In this document: positions 1-25,554 of the stretch, one piece after another
Position numbering within the stretch: the stretch's first letter is position 1
How the letters are laid out: every line of letters starts with the position of its first letter
NCBI GenBank assembly: GCA_020086605.1
Contig: JACBWW010000004.1
Coordinates: forward strand, 25,372,295 to 25,436,294
Reading direction: 5' to 3'
From: Lanius collurio
Lineage: Eukaryota; Chordata; Aves; Passeriformes; Laniidae
Length of the DNA stretch: 64,000 nucleotides
Position numbers and translations under genes: made by a program
The notes under the pieces: generated by a model
Databases searched by the model: none
What the model was told of the DNA's origin: nothing
What the model saw: only the letters and a program-made list of their open reading frames with translations

Positions 1-825
1 GAGGTTGCTCCCAGGGCAAGGGCAGCATGTGCAGCAGTGTTGACGTTTCTCAGAGAAATTGTAAAATGAAATATTTTATGGTTTTAGTAGAGATTTTTCT
101 AGAATAAAATCTGTCCACTACTATTAGTAATTAACTGATATTTACAACTACCCAGACTAAGCACATGGAGAGAAAACAATGCCAAGGATTGCAAAGACTG
201 TATTTAAAAATAAACTAAAGGTATCTCCTTCTTTATGGTATTTTTTCATTGTAGTTATCAAGATCAGTGGGCAAAAAAATTAGAGATGCTAAAATTAGCT
301 TCTGATTTCTTTTGACTTATATCACTACATTTGAAAAAAGCAAAGAAAGCCTTTTCTCACTCTTAAATGCAGTCAGAAAATCATGTCAGCAATGAATTAG
401 TAAATCCTTAAATTTGAAAACTAATATATTGGAATCATGACGTCCTTAAAGTACTTTTTAAAGTCCCTTTTGAATTTTTAAATACCTTCTTCCTAACATT
501 CTAATAGGGATATGAAGGCTATTTTGAGTTACATGTACTTTATACTAAGCAATTTCCTTAGAAGCTGCATGATACTTCTAAAGCACAAACTGTCCAGTGG
601 AACTAAGTAAATAAGGGCCTGCTTTCACCGTGGACTAATAAAATCCTTTGGCATTTCAAGACTTTAAAGTTAATTGTTTCAGAATGGGTAAGTAGTCATG
701 AATTTGTAAGTTTGTAGTTGCTGGGTGAATAATTTTCAAAATTATTGGTATCATCAATGTTTTTATTAGAAAAGTATAACTGAACTAACAGGTTTTTTGT
801 ATGGTTTTTATTTTTATTTCTCTAG
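1..825 (+). other. CDIN1: CDIN1 intron, 3' part (upstream exons outside window)
   Basis: AT-rich sequence that ends in a pyrimidine-rich tract and TCTAG directly before the first recognised exon. I see no exon, repeat family or RNA gene in it. Its start lies before the window. Confidence 0.75.
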
Positions 826-11696
<10,871 letters not shown>

Positions 11697-14600
11697 GTAT
11701 ATTTCTGTTATTTTTCCTTATCGATAAATAGGACTTCATTTTAAAAATAAGTTATTGGATAAAACACTAGTGACTCTACATGTTACTAATCTGCCATTTT
11801 GAATGTCATTTGCTTTTCAGGTTGGTGTGCTGAAATATTTGTCAAAAATAGAGATCTTAATCATTAACATGCTGCAGATCTATATGGTGATTTTACAGTA
11901 ATGCTAAATGACAGAGTAAGTTATTTTGATACAGAAGTTATATGTCAATTTCTTTAGTACCCGACTTTGAAAGGAGATTTTGCTGTAACATTTTGGAATA
12001 CATGCAAGGTGGCAAATTTGTTACAAAATCTTCACAGTCTAACCAAGTGGGTTTTGTGTATAAAGGATGTTATTGCTCATTGTCAGTGTAAATAGGACAG
12101 TACTGTTTCACAGTGCATTTTTTAATAAAGTTTTTCTTTTGTTTATTATTTACATTTGAAGCAATAATTACTATTATCTTCAAGTTGAAAATGTAGTAAG
12201 TATTTGCAGGAACATAAGTAGGGAAACAAATTGTGCTAGATAGACTTTTGTGGCATGTTGATGGTATAAAGGTACTTTCTTTTAAATATGGTTAAAATAC
12301 TTCTGCTTTATTGTTCTAAAAGTCATTACTGTGTGTAAATCTTTTCATGGTACTAGAGACACCTTCTCACTGGAGGATTTTTTTCCCAAAAAGATACCAA
12401 ACACAATGCTTCATCTTCAATGCCATTTTTGTGTGTGGTAGAACGCTAAGCAAGATAGTGAGTGAGGTGAATTAAAGTTTTAATTAAGGATTTTTTAAAG
12501 CATAAATTTAGAACTCTTCTCAGTGTCCACAAGAGAACATCAGAGGGATAGTGGAGAGCATGGCACAAGCGTGTGAAGATGCAACAAAAAGGGGGTGTGT
12601 GCCAATATCAGAGAATAGTCTGGTAACCGTTAGTATTTCGACTGAATGTGAAAATCGCTAGCATTACTTTTGAAAATACCTTAAAAGAGGTTCAGTAAAA
12701 GGCAGCAGAGAAAGGGAAATGAGATCTTGATAATAACATCATCTAAGTTCAGAATTATACTCTGCAGCAACTTTCTTGATTGATTTGAAAAGGACCTGCT
12801 CTTATTTGACAATCCCAGGAAGCAGAGAATTGGAAAACTTGAATAAAAGTAATGGGAATCTTGGAAGGCTGTCAATTGTTGGATAAAGACATTATACTCT
12901 AGGAAAGTTATAGAAAATAAATTGTGAAATACAGAATATAAAATATAGAAAGAAACTTGAGTGTATCCAATGTCTAGGCAAATGGTGAGAATGGCAGGAA
13001 AGAGCATGATGCTAACAGTGCTGTATTAAACATCCAATGTAAAAGAAATGGAGCAGCTCAGGCTGGGAGAAGGCCATCAGAAGTACTGGCTGGAATACTT
13101 TCTGAGTATAAAGGGTATGTTTGGAGGGATCCATGACGGTATTGGAGAAAAGCAGCTCCAAGCAGTGAATTTTAAACAGCATGAGCATAAAGACACTAAG
13201 TTGAAATGGGGTGAAAGTTGCATAGACAGGTAGGATGAACAACTAATCTTGTTGTTGTTTGTAGTAAAATTGCCATTGCAGTTTCTGTCTTTTTTTTGGT
13301 GCTACAAAGTGTCTATCAACATTTTAGTGTAACATATTTGAGAATAGTGGGTACCATTTACATCTGACATTTCCAAAGGAAATTTCTCTTAGGCTTTTAT
13401 CAAGAAACCAAGATGTAGCTAATTTCATTTTAATTTTAACGTGTACCAATTACTAATTCAACTTCAGAAATGGAATAACATCTCTCACTGGGCTCTGTTA
13501 GTCAAGTATCTGTAATGTTGCAAGCTAGACTGGAATGATACATAGATCAATACAACGTTTTGGAAGTAGTTTGAGACTTTGCCAAATATGCTGTTACAGC
13601 TGTTTGTATTGAAAACAACTACAAAAATGGTTGATTCTTAAATCTAGTGAATTTGCATTCATATTATATATGGGAAACTAGAACTCCATAGTAAGATTTC
13701 TTACACCCTAAATCCAAAATCTAGGTTAATTATGGAAATTAGGCAGATTTCTATGTGTTTTTTTTTTCATAATAAATCCCATTAGTTTTAATTTTGGTAC
13801 CGTTTGGCCAAGCTGACAGTGCCACATCTTCTGAAATGAGTTCTGAATTACTGTAGCTTCTAATATAATGAAAGTTGGGTTAATGAATACATGTTGACAG
13901 ATTAGGTTGCATGTAGGTTAGACAGTTAGCTTTCATTGGTCTCTGAAACTATTTATGTGAAAGGACACAGGTGTAGCTGCACAAACTGTGAATCAGTTTT
14001 GTATTATTTAATCAGTCTGTGCAGAGGTCTCTCAGTGAGAACCAGATTCTCAGTCAATTCACCACACCTTTGTGTCTCCCTTCCTCTTGAAAGAGAAATT
14101 ATTTGGAGAACAAGCATGAGTTCACAAGAGAGATGATCCAACACTCAATTAATAGTCTAGTGTTTTGTAAACCTGTTGGTTGAACTTAAAACAGAAATTA
14201 AATTCAAGAGAAAATCTGTATCACCTGTTAGATGTGGATAGAAATACAAATCTAGATACTTGGAAAGGAATGAAAGTGAGAGGTTTCAGACCTTTTCCAT
14301 TCAACTTTTTTATGCTTCTCTAAAGATTAGGAGTCAAATTGGAAAAGTTTCTGCAGTCTTTTCTCACATGTCACAGATGTAAGATGAATTCTACTCAGAA
14401 TCTGACTGAAATCTTTGAACATAGCTGGGGTTTGTTTGCTGTTACGTGTGTATTTTGTTAAATCCGGTACTTTGTGTGAGTGTCTCTACTGACAGGAAAG
14501 AAATGGCACTTTCTCATTTAACAGAACAGCTCCCTAGATGCAGTCAACCATGTCTGTTCACCTCAGTGCAGAAGAACACCTTTTTATTACTCTGAGTTCT

Positions 14601-16690
14601 GCAGGGACAGCTTAGCAAGGTTTTTTATGGCTCATACATCAATGGTATTGTTAAGCAATTTTCAATTGCAGTGGTGCACTGCAGCCTCATCTTCAAATTA
14701 AGCTTCACATTAAAAATGTACAAAGTGTTCCTTGTCAGTGGATTTGCACAGTTACAATTTAGGATGTTTGTATATTGAGTTTTTCAATAATAAAAAACAG
14801 GAAAAGGCAAGTTTGGTCTTGCATATTTCCAGACAAATTTTGCAGAGTGATGTTTTAGGAAAAAAAACTATTTTATGTACTGGACAGACTTAGTATAAAG
14901 TGATTCACGTACTTCCCTCTGTATGTTTGTTCCTTCAGAGTGGTGGTATCCACTGAGGAGGCTGTAGTTTACACTGCCACTGGGTAAACAAAAAACCAAA
15001 ATATAATTGTTTTGTGCACATGTAGTAGATACCACACTTTCCATTTTTCACTGATCTACATTGGTGTATTTGTTGTAAGCATGAAAATAAAAGCTGTTGA
15101 ATAGTCTGTGTGACCAAAGGTAATTTGGAGAGCATGAACAGGAATTTATACAGATTGCACTTTAAAATGGGGTCTGTGAACATGTAGTAAGTTATTTTAG
15201 GATTTAGATGAATGTTACTGTTTCTAATTTTTTCCCTCCGTAGTGTCTGGTTTTATAACTTTTTTCTAACTAAAATTAAAAATTGGAGTCCTGGCTGTAA
15301 AAGTCTGTTAGAGCTGACAGGCATGACTACTGTTTTCTAAGGATATACAGATCAGCAACACATGGTTCATACAGTAATGAGTGGGTGCACTGTCAGTGAC
15401 TTGCTCTAAGAAGATACAAACTCGAATACAGCAATTTACATTTTCTATCTTCTACAAGCATGGCTAAGGCATATGTACAGTCTGGAATGTAATTTCTAGA
15501 GAGTCCCAGGAGAAAGCTTGATGTCATTATTAGCTAAAGAAACTTTACTGTATGTGAGGAAGACCGTAGGAAAATGTCATATTTGACACTGTTATTAAAC
15601 TAAAGGCAATTTCACATAGTGGAAAAGCAGCATTTCATCTTCTCTTTGAATAAAAATGGTAGGTCATCTCTGTACTATTTTCTTCTGCCGATTGTTTGTG
15701 TTCCAAATGCTGTTAGTCCTGTGCTTTTGCTTTTTTGATAGAATAAATAAAAGAAAGTTTCCCATAAGTAATTTTAAATAGTTATCACACTTTTTGGAAG
15801 CCTAAATTCATGATTCAGTGTGTTGTTAATTGGTATGTATGCCTGATCTTGAGACTTCAGCTCATAACTGTCGGTCATAGTAAAATTACCAAATTATCAT
15901 AGAGCCCTGTCAATTAATAAAATTTTTTTCAGATAAGTGCAAACACAAATGATGCAAAGGATTGTATTTCACAACACAAACACAGATAATGTGTTCCTAG
16001 GGTTTTTTGAGAAGAGGGTTCTGTTCAAATGCATTTACAGTTGATTGTGAGCATGAATGATATGTGAGCAAAGTCTGAATCAGGGCATCAGAATTATAGA
16101 CTTTTTGCTGTTCATCTCTTCAAATTGGTTTAACAGGTTATTGTGAAGACTGTTGAAGTAATAATTGTTGTCTGGTTGTAGATGGTAGGGGAAGAGGGAT
16201 TGTTGTGGATTTATGGATGTCTGTTCTATTAACAAGTTCAGTATTCTTCAGTTGCAGATGGTTTAAAAAATTGTATTGGTGAGTTGAAAGCCATTGTAAC
16301 AACCTGACTTGGAAGAAACCTTGGGAGTTACATTTGTCAAGTGGCTTGGAAAACTGTTCATGCATACCCAGTATCCAAAGCAGCCCAAACATAAAGAACT
16401 GAAAGGTCATTCTTCTTGCAGTATGATGGTTTGTTGACATATTTTGACACACTGGTACAATGCTGAAAGGTTTTGACCTTACTTCAACACTGAGGGACTT
16501 AGGGTTTGTTTAGCTCTCTAGTGCTTGTAGATTTTCGCACATGCTGGGTTTTGCTATGCTCCTTTTTCTGTCCCTTCTGGCTCCACTTGAATTACTAAAT
16601 TAATCTTAAACAAAAATGGATGTAGATAGAAGAGAGAGTTTATGGTGATTTTTACTGCTTAGGACTTTATATAGTAAGTTTCTTCAAAAC

Positions 16691-16715
16691 TAATTAACTT
16701 TTTTAAAGTTAATTA
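16691..16715. repeat. Inverted repeat, 10-bp arms
   Basis: TAATTAACTT (16691-16700) and AAGTTAATTA (16706-16715) around a 5-nt spacer. AT-rich, function unknown. Confidence 0.8.
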
Positions 16716-16797
16716 CTATGCTAAGTTGCTAGCCTTAGCAGCACTGAGTAAGATATATTTGTTTATAGATAAAAACCAAAAGCAGTGAAAAATGCCA

Positions 16798-16821
16798 TTT
16801 CTACTAGTTTACTAGTAGAAA
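16798..16821. repeat. Perfect inverted repeat, 11-bp arms, 2-nt spacer
   Basis: TTTCTACTAGT (16798-16808), TT, ACTAGTAGAAA (16811-16821). Too short for a pre-miRNA. Confidence 0.85.
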
Positions 16822-19800
16822 ATGCAGTAGTTTACTTGAGAAGTTGATAAAATTGTGTTCTTCTGCAAATAAACAGATGCACGTGTGCATTCAAATATAC
16901 ATACAAACACGTAGAGGCATATCTCTGCACTTCACAAATGTCCTAGATACATTTAGCCTATTTACAATAGCATTTGATATTAATTGGCTTTGTCTTTATT
17001 TAATGACACATGAACAGTATAGAAATCAGCATGTAGCATATGAAAAATATATTTTTTTGCTCCAGCTCAAAAGTAATGTTTTTTAATTTTACCTGTCATG
17101 CTCTCTTCAACGATGTGATTGAACAACAGGACATGAAACCATTTTCACTGAGACCATGGCTTATGCATAGCATTGCTGTAATGTTAATTGTTTTGTTGAG
17201 CATGCTATTGTTTGGTTTTGCATCAAAACTAATTTTTGTCAAAGCAAAGAAAGAACAAACCATATTTTATTCATATTATTATTTCTATTTGAATGGTTGA
17301 TATTAAGTATATATTTTCATGCATTATTCCCCTTAGATATTGTGTTTAATACAAACATGAAGCTGGGATTTTCATTATAGTTTAATTTTTTCACTGCTGG
17401 ATTGTTACATCTTGAACTTAAAGAATAGTAAGAGAAGCACTATATATCTTTGTTTACATTACTTTTCCCTTATGTCTTTCTGAACTGTCTTAAATATTTT
17501 CTTGTCACAGGAGATTCATGTAATCTAGATAGAGCATTTTCAGCTTTCTTCCATACTACTGTATGGCTTCAGCTCCAGTTTTCCTGGTGTTTCTCATTCA
17601 GATTAGACAAGCATCTAAGTTTATGTACAATAAGATCTGACAGCACAGATCCTGCTATTCTTGCCAAAGGCCTGGTTGCAGACACTCCACTATGTCAAAG
17701 AATGTCAACCCCCCACAGACCTTACCTTTCAGAATTCCTTGTAATTTTTAATTGACATTTACATCTGACATTTTCAATGTATTTTTTAGTGTTGGTTCTT
17801 TATCTACATACTAATAGTTAAAGCCAAACCAATGCAAAAAGAATCCCTTCCTGTAAACTGTGATACCATATATTTTTTATTTAACGAGGTCAAGTTGCTG
17901 GGCTGAAACTCAAGAATGATCAGCTCCCTCTTCCTTTTTGTAACTCTGTAGGTGCTAGTCTAATCCATTTCAAATGACAGTTGAGGAGGGTAGTAGGCGT
18001 ATAAAGTGACATTTAACTCTTAGTACTAATGAACAAAGCATATTATTGTTACTCTGCATCACATACAGAAGGGATACAGAGATTTCAAGGAAATTTTAAG
18101 AATACTAATAGAGACTTTCCTTTGAGTAAGGTACTTAAATATTGAAAGTGAAAATATTCGTACCTGTTTTCCTGTGAGATATGGTAGCAGCATAATGTTG
18201 TCAGTGAAGTAAAACTGGCAAGTATGTCATTTAGCTACATGTCACAGTTGTTGGCTTCCTTGCCTTCAGAAATCTCAGGTTTTTATTTGGGTTACAATGC
18301 TAAAAGCCTGATAAATTAGTTTGGGCATAATTATCCATCTACTGGAAGTTAGAATGAAGGACTACAGTTGATCATAAATGTCACAAAGCAGAAAAAGTAG
18401 AAGCAGTATTTTGTCACAAATAATGCTGCTTTTCTTCTAATTAGTTAATTTACATTTTGCAAATTAAGGGCAAGATTCAGACAGAAGATAATCTAGTAGC
18501 ATATCGTAGCTTTACTGACCTGTATTTGTATATGCCAAATTTAAGTTAATTAGAAATGTAGATGCTGTTTGTTTTATCTGTCAAAAAGCTCATGTTAAAA
18601 AAAATCTAGACACACTTTTTCCCCCAACATTTATCATCTAAATAATAGTCTTGCCAAGATGGCAGCCTCATAATAAACTCTTTTCAGTGGAGTGATGGGT
18701 AATGAAGCTTGCTTGTGAAGGCAGCGAAAAATGTTGTCTAGCCAAATGTGTGGATATGATGGCTAGAGAATCAGTGGACTTTCTCAGTCATCAATCTTTT
18801 TAGTAACCTCTTACACATCTGAATATTTTGATAGATGGTCTAATAATTGAGTTATCTATCTTTCTAACTATCAGAGTTCCATAAAAATTATTCTCACATG
18901 CTATTGAATATTATATATATTGAGCATCCAGTAAATTTTTCAAAAAAGGTCCTAGAGGTGGAGGAATTTTTTTTGTCTTAAGCAGCCTTTAATATATTAA
19001 ATGATAAATTACTATATATAGAATACAAAACTATATGTACTAATATAAGGAAAAAATAAATAACATCACTAGCTGATTACAGCTAGGACTCAGTAAATAA
19101 AGCATTTAAAGGCATGAAACTGGTGAGGTTAATACACAATCTAAGAGTAATTTGCAGTGCAAGATGAGTAGATTTAGTAGTCCCTGGACAGTTAATGGAC
19201 AGGAATCACATCTCCACACAGTTTAACAAATTCCTTGTGCCTACAGTGTCACTAGGGCGTACCATGTTTCTGTTCAGCCTCTGTGAGAGTTCTCAGAGAG
19301 TTTCTTTTGATTAAAGATCAAACTGAAATGGATATATTGAAACTTCCTACATTTTGTTTATTCTGAGCGACTGTACAATATGAATTTCTGTTTCCAGAGC
19401 ACAAGAATCTGCTTCCCTAGAACACTAATCTTGCACTAAAGGAGGCACTCAGGATATTTGGATAAGTTGCATTAAGCACATCATCAGATGTGTCTTACTG
19501 AAGCTTCTCAGTGGCAGAACAAAATGGTTATTGGTGTTGGAGTATTTTTTTAAACACTACGTTGTATTATTCTCAACTTCAAATGCATTTCTGGTTGGGT
19601 AAAAACTATTTTTACAAAAAGAAATATATTATTGCGTTAAGTATATTTTTAATTCAAATATATTTTTCAGTGCCACCAGTTTATGTTCAATTACATACTT
19701 TTGTAGAGATTGTAAAATGTTCCTTCTTGTAAATTCTTGAAAACTGTGTGATGAGGACTCATTTTTAATTTTTTTTTACTTTTTTAGTACTTTGTTTCAT

Positions 19801-22800
19801 AACTACAACAAGGTGTAAACAAGTATATTTGATGAGTAATTCTCCAGTTAGCAAAGGGGCTTTTCTTTCTCTGTTCAGAACAAGAGTGACTGTAGTATTT
19901 TCTTGAGGATATTTAAAAGTTTTTACTCATTGCAGAATTTTGATGGAAAAGTATCAGAGGGATTTTCTTTATAGTTACTACCTGCTTGAAGGAGAATGAG
20001 AAAGATGGATTTCAAGGACTTGCATGTTGTCATCATCTGACAACACTTTGTGAAAGCATCTTTGAACCTCATGGGACCTTTCCACTGCACAGGGATCTAC
20101 AAACTGAACGAACTTTTGGCTGTCTCACTGGCAGTGGTTGTGACTCTTATGAGAGCCAACAGAATTCTTGATGTTTATTAGTTCTTGCTAAGCATGCGTA
20201 ATTAGTTTGATGAAATTTGTGTACACGTAAAGCAAGACACTGAGGTAGGGTGACTTGAGTATCAAAAATGTAAAAGCTTACAACAAAATTTGGCTCTGAA
20301 TTTCCACGTTTATCTTGCAATATTGCATTCCTTTTGAACAGTCTACATTTTTGTCTTCAGTAATATTTACATTGATTTTATGCAATTTTAAGTTATATAA
20401 GGATGGTGTTACAGAAGTATAATTTAAACCTAGAGCTAAGGCAGCAGGAAACTAATTACAAAAAAAAAGAGCTTAAATTATTCTCTTTTATTACTTGTTG
20501 AATTTTAACAGAAGAAAGCTAAAATTGCTTCTGAATGTAAATTCATAAGCAGTTAACTGGAATTTATCAGTCAGTGTTATGTGGCTTCTTCGGAACTTAA
20601 GTAATTCTAGTTAGCATTTGTATCATTTCTGCTAGAGAACATATCAAGCTCATAAGAATGAGCAGTGTGTTATGCACCCTTACATATATGTTTGTATGTA
20701 TACTTTATACTTTATGAATGTTTAGATCTTTAGGAAAGAAGTCTTCATTTCCCTCTTCTGAACAAAATAGTAAGCATCTGTGTTCCTTCTTTTCATTTGA
20801 TTAACGTGCTCTCGTCCATCACTAGTCTTTGATATGAACATCTAGAAATCGTGTCCTTTTGTTTTAAATGATAAATGGGCCTTTGTCATGAATACTTACA
20901 GACATTCCAAGATTTACAGCTGAATTATCAAAGTGTAACTGCACAGCTTCTCTGATGTGTGACGTTATTAGTGAAATAAAGAACTTTCAATTTTTTATGG
21001 ATATGCTTAAATATTGACACTGCAAGGCTAATTTAATTGTGATGCTGCAAAATTTTTTCCTTCATCCACTGTTTTTCTAAGCCATGGAGTTTATCAGCAA
21101 GAGACAATCTCAGCATGAGAACCTCTGCGGACATTCTATTTACATGTTCCAAGCCTGTCTCTTCATGTTTCATTATTCAGGTCTGATGTCTAGTTAGCTC
21201 TTATCAAAACTAATACCATCTGAAGTACCAGGCTTCCGGTGGTCACACAACCAACATAAAAATTTCAGTCTGACTAATATTGTTAAAGACAGTATCTCTT
21301 TAAACCTGGGCTTTGTTTCAGTGTCTAGATCAATTATGTCTTGGAAATTCATTTCAGTGAATGAGTCACTACTTGTTTCAATAGATGAAATACATCTGAA
21401 ATTCTATTCTGCACATTTTTAAATTTTAAAAATAGCAAAAAATAGAAGCGTTTAAAGCTTTGGTACCACTATTACTATGTCTTGATGCTACTAACGCAGA
21501 AAGAGCTACTATATGGCTTCTCATTGTTGGAATAGTACAGTAAGTTAAAATGTTTTATAAGACAGACACCTAGATGGGATTTTATCAACTATTTTATCAC
21601 CTATTTGTAGCAAAATTTGAATGTGTCAGGCAAATAGGTAATTTCATTTTAGTTCCTACAGAAAGCTAGTGTTCCTTGAAATCTCTGGGTTTACTTACAC
21701 AGGATAAAACATTTTTTCCTCTGTTTTTTTGCTCTTTCATTTATTGTATTCTGAATATATCATGGTTGAATTCATTTCATGTTCTGAGTGCTGAAATGCT
21801 GAAATTGAATCTTTGAAATTTATAGTTTCGAGATATTGCCATTTATGAGCTTTAAAATTTACAAAATAGTTGAGAGAGGAATTTAGTGAGGGATCCCATT
21901 AAATCATTTAAAGGTCCATAATCATGATAAATAATTGAAATATTTTGTTTATAATTGCAGTGTTTTGTAATGTCAGATATACAATACACTGCAGTAATTA
22001 GAACCTTTTTAACTTTTTATTGTTTCTTTCCTCAGAGATTTTTACAGCTTCATTTCTTGTGTAGTCAATGTTTTTTTATTCCAGTCTTGTTTAAATTATA
22101 AAGTCATGTAAAATTGATCATGTTACTTTTATCTCTTTATCTGGAAAGTGCTATTTATTTTAAAACAAGGAAAATTACACATATTTCAGTCTTTCTGTAG
22201 AAGACTACTTTCGAAAGTATATTCTCATTTTCTTGTTTCAAAAGGAGAAATGTTTTGGATCCTTTGCAACAAAGCCCAGCAAAGTGAAGTGGTATTCTCT
22301 GGCATATGAAGGATGCCTGTGAGTTTTTGAGATGCTGAAGCTGTAACCAAACTTGAAGAAGACGATGATGGCAGTGTGCTTCTGTCCAGAGTTAATCAGC
22401 TGCAGAATTTGTAAACTGCATATGTGTCAAAGTTGAAAATGTTAGCCCTCTGATAGAAGCTTGAAAAGGTTAGAGCTGATAAAAGCCATCAGCAGTTAAA
22501 GAAGGTGATTTATGGGACTGTAATGACACAAAATGCCTCATTTATCACTCATATATAGATGGGTTAAGGTTTCTCTGTCATACCTTAAAAATTTGACCAC
22601 TTAGAATTGTCAAAATAGGTACTTAATTGCCCATCATACATTTCAGTTCAAATTTCCTTTGCTTGAATTTTGGTGATTTTACTGTTTTGCTTCTCATATG
22701 GTTCTTTTTAAGTCATTCATATTTCATATTTATTTCATATTTGTTTCAAATGGTATGCTCAGTGCTCTGTTAGAACTTTTATTAGGTAAAGCTGTTGATT

Positions 22801-25529
22801 TGAATGGTGTCCAAATCTTTTGTTGATTTACAATTTCATTCAGCCTAACTGTAAGGAAAATAACTGAAGGTTTCGTTTTCCTGTGTTCTATACCACTAAT
22901 TCTCATCAAGAGTTTACAGCTTTCTAATTCAATCCTTACATTTCCTCTCCAAACTGAAATACAAGATTTAAAAGTGAATCCATCAACTGGTTTCCAGTTC
23001 CAGTCACTTAAGTTACTGTTTATCTCCATGCAAATTAAATTTAATCCAAAACTACCAGTACTGTTAAATGATCCTAAAACAAAATAAAAATGTTAAGAAA
23101 AATGCACAGTAGTATGCTATTCTTTTACTGACTTGATGTGAGGATAGCAGCATGAAAATCCCATGGATTTGAGAGTGACTGGTCTTATTTTAACTGTCCA
23201 CTGTTTCATCATAGTGCTCTAAAAAAAGTAAATGCAAACATGGATATAAATACTCATTAAGGAGTTACTATAAGGCAATGTTTGTAAAATAAAGCAACTA
23301 CTCTAAAGACATTGTATTAAATCTAAAATACAGGTTCAGCTGCCAAAAAAAATCTTGATCATAAAGTTTCTAAAGATTTATTTTTCTTTACCTACTTATC
23401 CTTTTTAAACTATTGCATCTTCCTATTTCTAGATCTTACACAGAAAATTCTGAACAGAATAATTTTAATTTTTAATATCAAAAAACTTACCTTTTTGTTA
23501 GCTTTCACAATTTATGGCCCCAGTTGTATAGCATTCTGTTTGTTCAGCGATGACCTTCCAGGTTCGATTTAAAAAGAAGTCAGAAGCATTTGTCATGTCT
23601 GCTCGATCTTGTCCAGAGGTACCTATTGTAATTATAAAGGACTAATAAGGTTGTTTATAATATAACACTCTGACAACCCTAAAAAATCTTCTGGAGAGCA
23701 ACTTCTCTTTTTTTATTATTTTGTCTTTCTCAAGGGAAAAAAAAAATCTCTTACTTTCTTGCTCTGTGTTGCATTGCATCTTTTTAAATTTAGGTGAGAA
23801 AGCATAAAGAACTTAAGCCTTGAAAAACTTAACTTAGTTTTAAAAGATAAGCTCTAAAATTTGCTTATTTGTAATGTCTTTTGGTAATACTTAGTAATAA
23901 AGTGTCTATGGTGTAATTGCACCCTATATTTAATTGGTGTATATCGAAGTGATGATGATGTACTTAGAAGCACTGAATTCCTTTCACCGTGTAACAAAAG
24001 AAACCCACTTATTACTGTGTTGCAAAAATATGTGATACATTAACATGGTGATCTCTGTTTCTTAGGAAAAAAATACAAATTAAGAAAAATCCTGTTTATT
24101 CTATTATAAACATTATTAACATACTGCTGCAAGTGAGTGTTATTATAGTGGTATTTTTCATTATATGTCAGGTGTTTTGCAATTGACATATGATCATTTT
24201 TTCCTTCATATGCCTTTGTCTTGCTTCTTCTTTTCTCTTTCCTCCCCCATTTCAGCATCATCCAGCAATACCACTTTTTTTTATAGACATCTATATAAGG
24301 TAAACAAAAACCCAATGGAATTTGAATGTTTGACAGAAATGTTTACCTCTCTTGTATGGTATGTAACAACACTGGAGTATTGTCAGGCTACCATACATCA
24401 TTCAAATACCCTTAGACAGCAAAGGCAAAATCTTGACAATTCAGTAATCTCATCATGTGATTTCAAGAAGGCTTTTTTTCATATCTACAATTGAGACAAA
24501 TTTATGTTGTGTGTATTTATGGTTGTTAAACTCAAAATTGTCTCATTTCATTAATTTTTAACATTGTGCTCTCTTAATGACTATGAAGAAATGTATTAAA
24601 ATGCCTTAATTATAGGGCTAGAAGAAGAGAAAGCACAAGTCTTTTTAGCATATGATCTTTCAATTGCTCACTAAAGGATAAAGAGGGCATTCAAGCGTGG
24701 TTTAGATAACTGTCAGCAATAATAAAATGCAAGGTAGTTTGTAGAGCCTTTAAAGACCTTTTGGGGAAATAGATTTAATTAAAAAACAATAAAATGGACT
24801 TTTCATTTCAAAGAAATCCAAAATGGTATAAAATTTCAGGATGCTACTGTATTAAGAGTAATGTATATTTCCAAGGATGAGGAAAAATAACTGAAAATAC
24901 TCTGTAGACTGCAAAGCAGTAATAGCTTTTTTTTTGTGTATGTAAATGTATGTCCTTCAGCTTTTAAAACACAGACTATGAATTGCACATTAGAGATACT
25001 TCATGTTTTCTGAACTGTGCGATTTTACCTGTTTGGGTTCTTTTAGTTTTACCTTTTAACAAGGGTGGTTTTAAAAAAAAATATAGGGTGAACACTTAGC
25101 TTCTTCATGTAAAATTATGTTCTCACAACTACCCTCAGAACAATATAATTCCTACACTGGCAGAAGTTCAGTTGCCTATTTCAGAGTCTGTAGGTTGCTA
25201 TTCATCATAGTTGCCTGTCTTATATACTGTGGAAATACATTTTGAAGTATATTTCTGATTTCTGCTTTTTTTCTCACAGAATCAAAAATCACATTTGCTA
25301 GTAATGTTTTTGGCTGTGCGGTGTGTTGAAAAGTTTATTCAAGCAGTTGTTCTGCATTATCGAGTTTTACCACTTCTAGCAAACTAAGAGCAACTTAACT
25401 TACATGTGATCAGCAGTGGTATATAAACAACATTGACTGCTGTCTTTTTAAAGTACTTTGCACCCTTGCTGTGCAAAAGCCTTGGGCTTTCCTGAGGAAA
25501 TTTTTGTACATTTTTTTCTCTCACTCTGG

Positions 25530-25554
25530 TGTATATATATGTATATATGTACAC
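25530..25554. repeat. TA-rich palindromic run
   Basis: The GTGTATATATATG...CATATATACAC-like alternation (TGTATATATATGTATATATG) is a short simple repeat that can form a cruciform. Confidence 0.7.

Noticed and set aside
16798..16821. Short perfect hairpins (also 3938-3961, 16691-16715, 27848-27868) as microRNA precursors
   Set aside because: Stems of 9-11 bp are far too short for a pre-miRNA of about 60-80 nt.
22250..22520. mRNA-like stretch reading as a possible processed pseudogene (includes TKLEEDDDGSVLLSRVNQLQ)
   Set aside because: I could not tie it to any known protein. There is no poly-A tail or flanking duplication, and stops are frequent.
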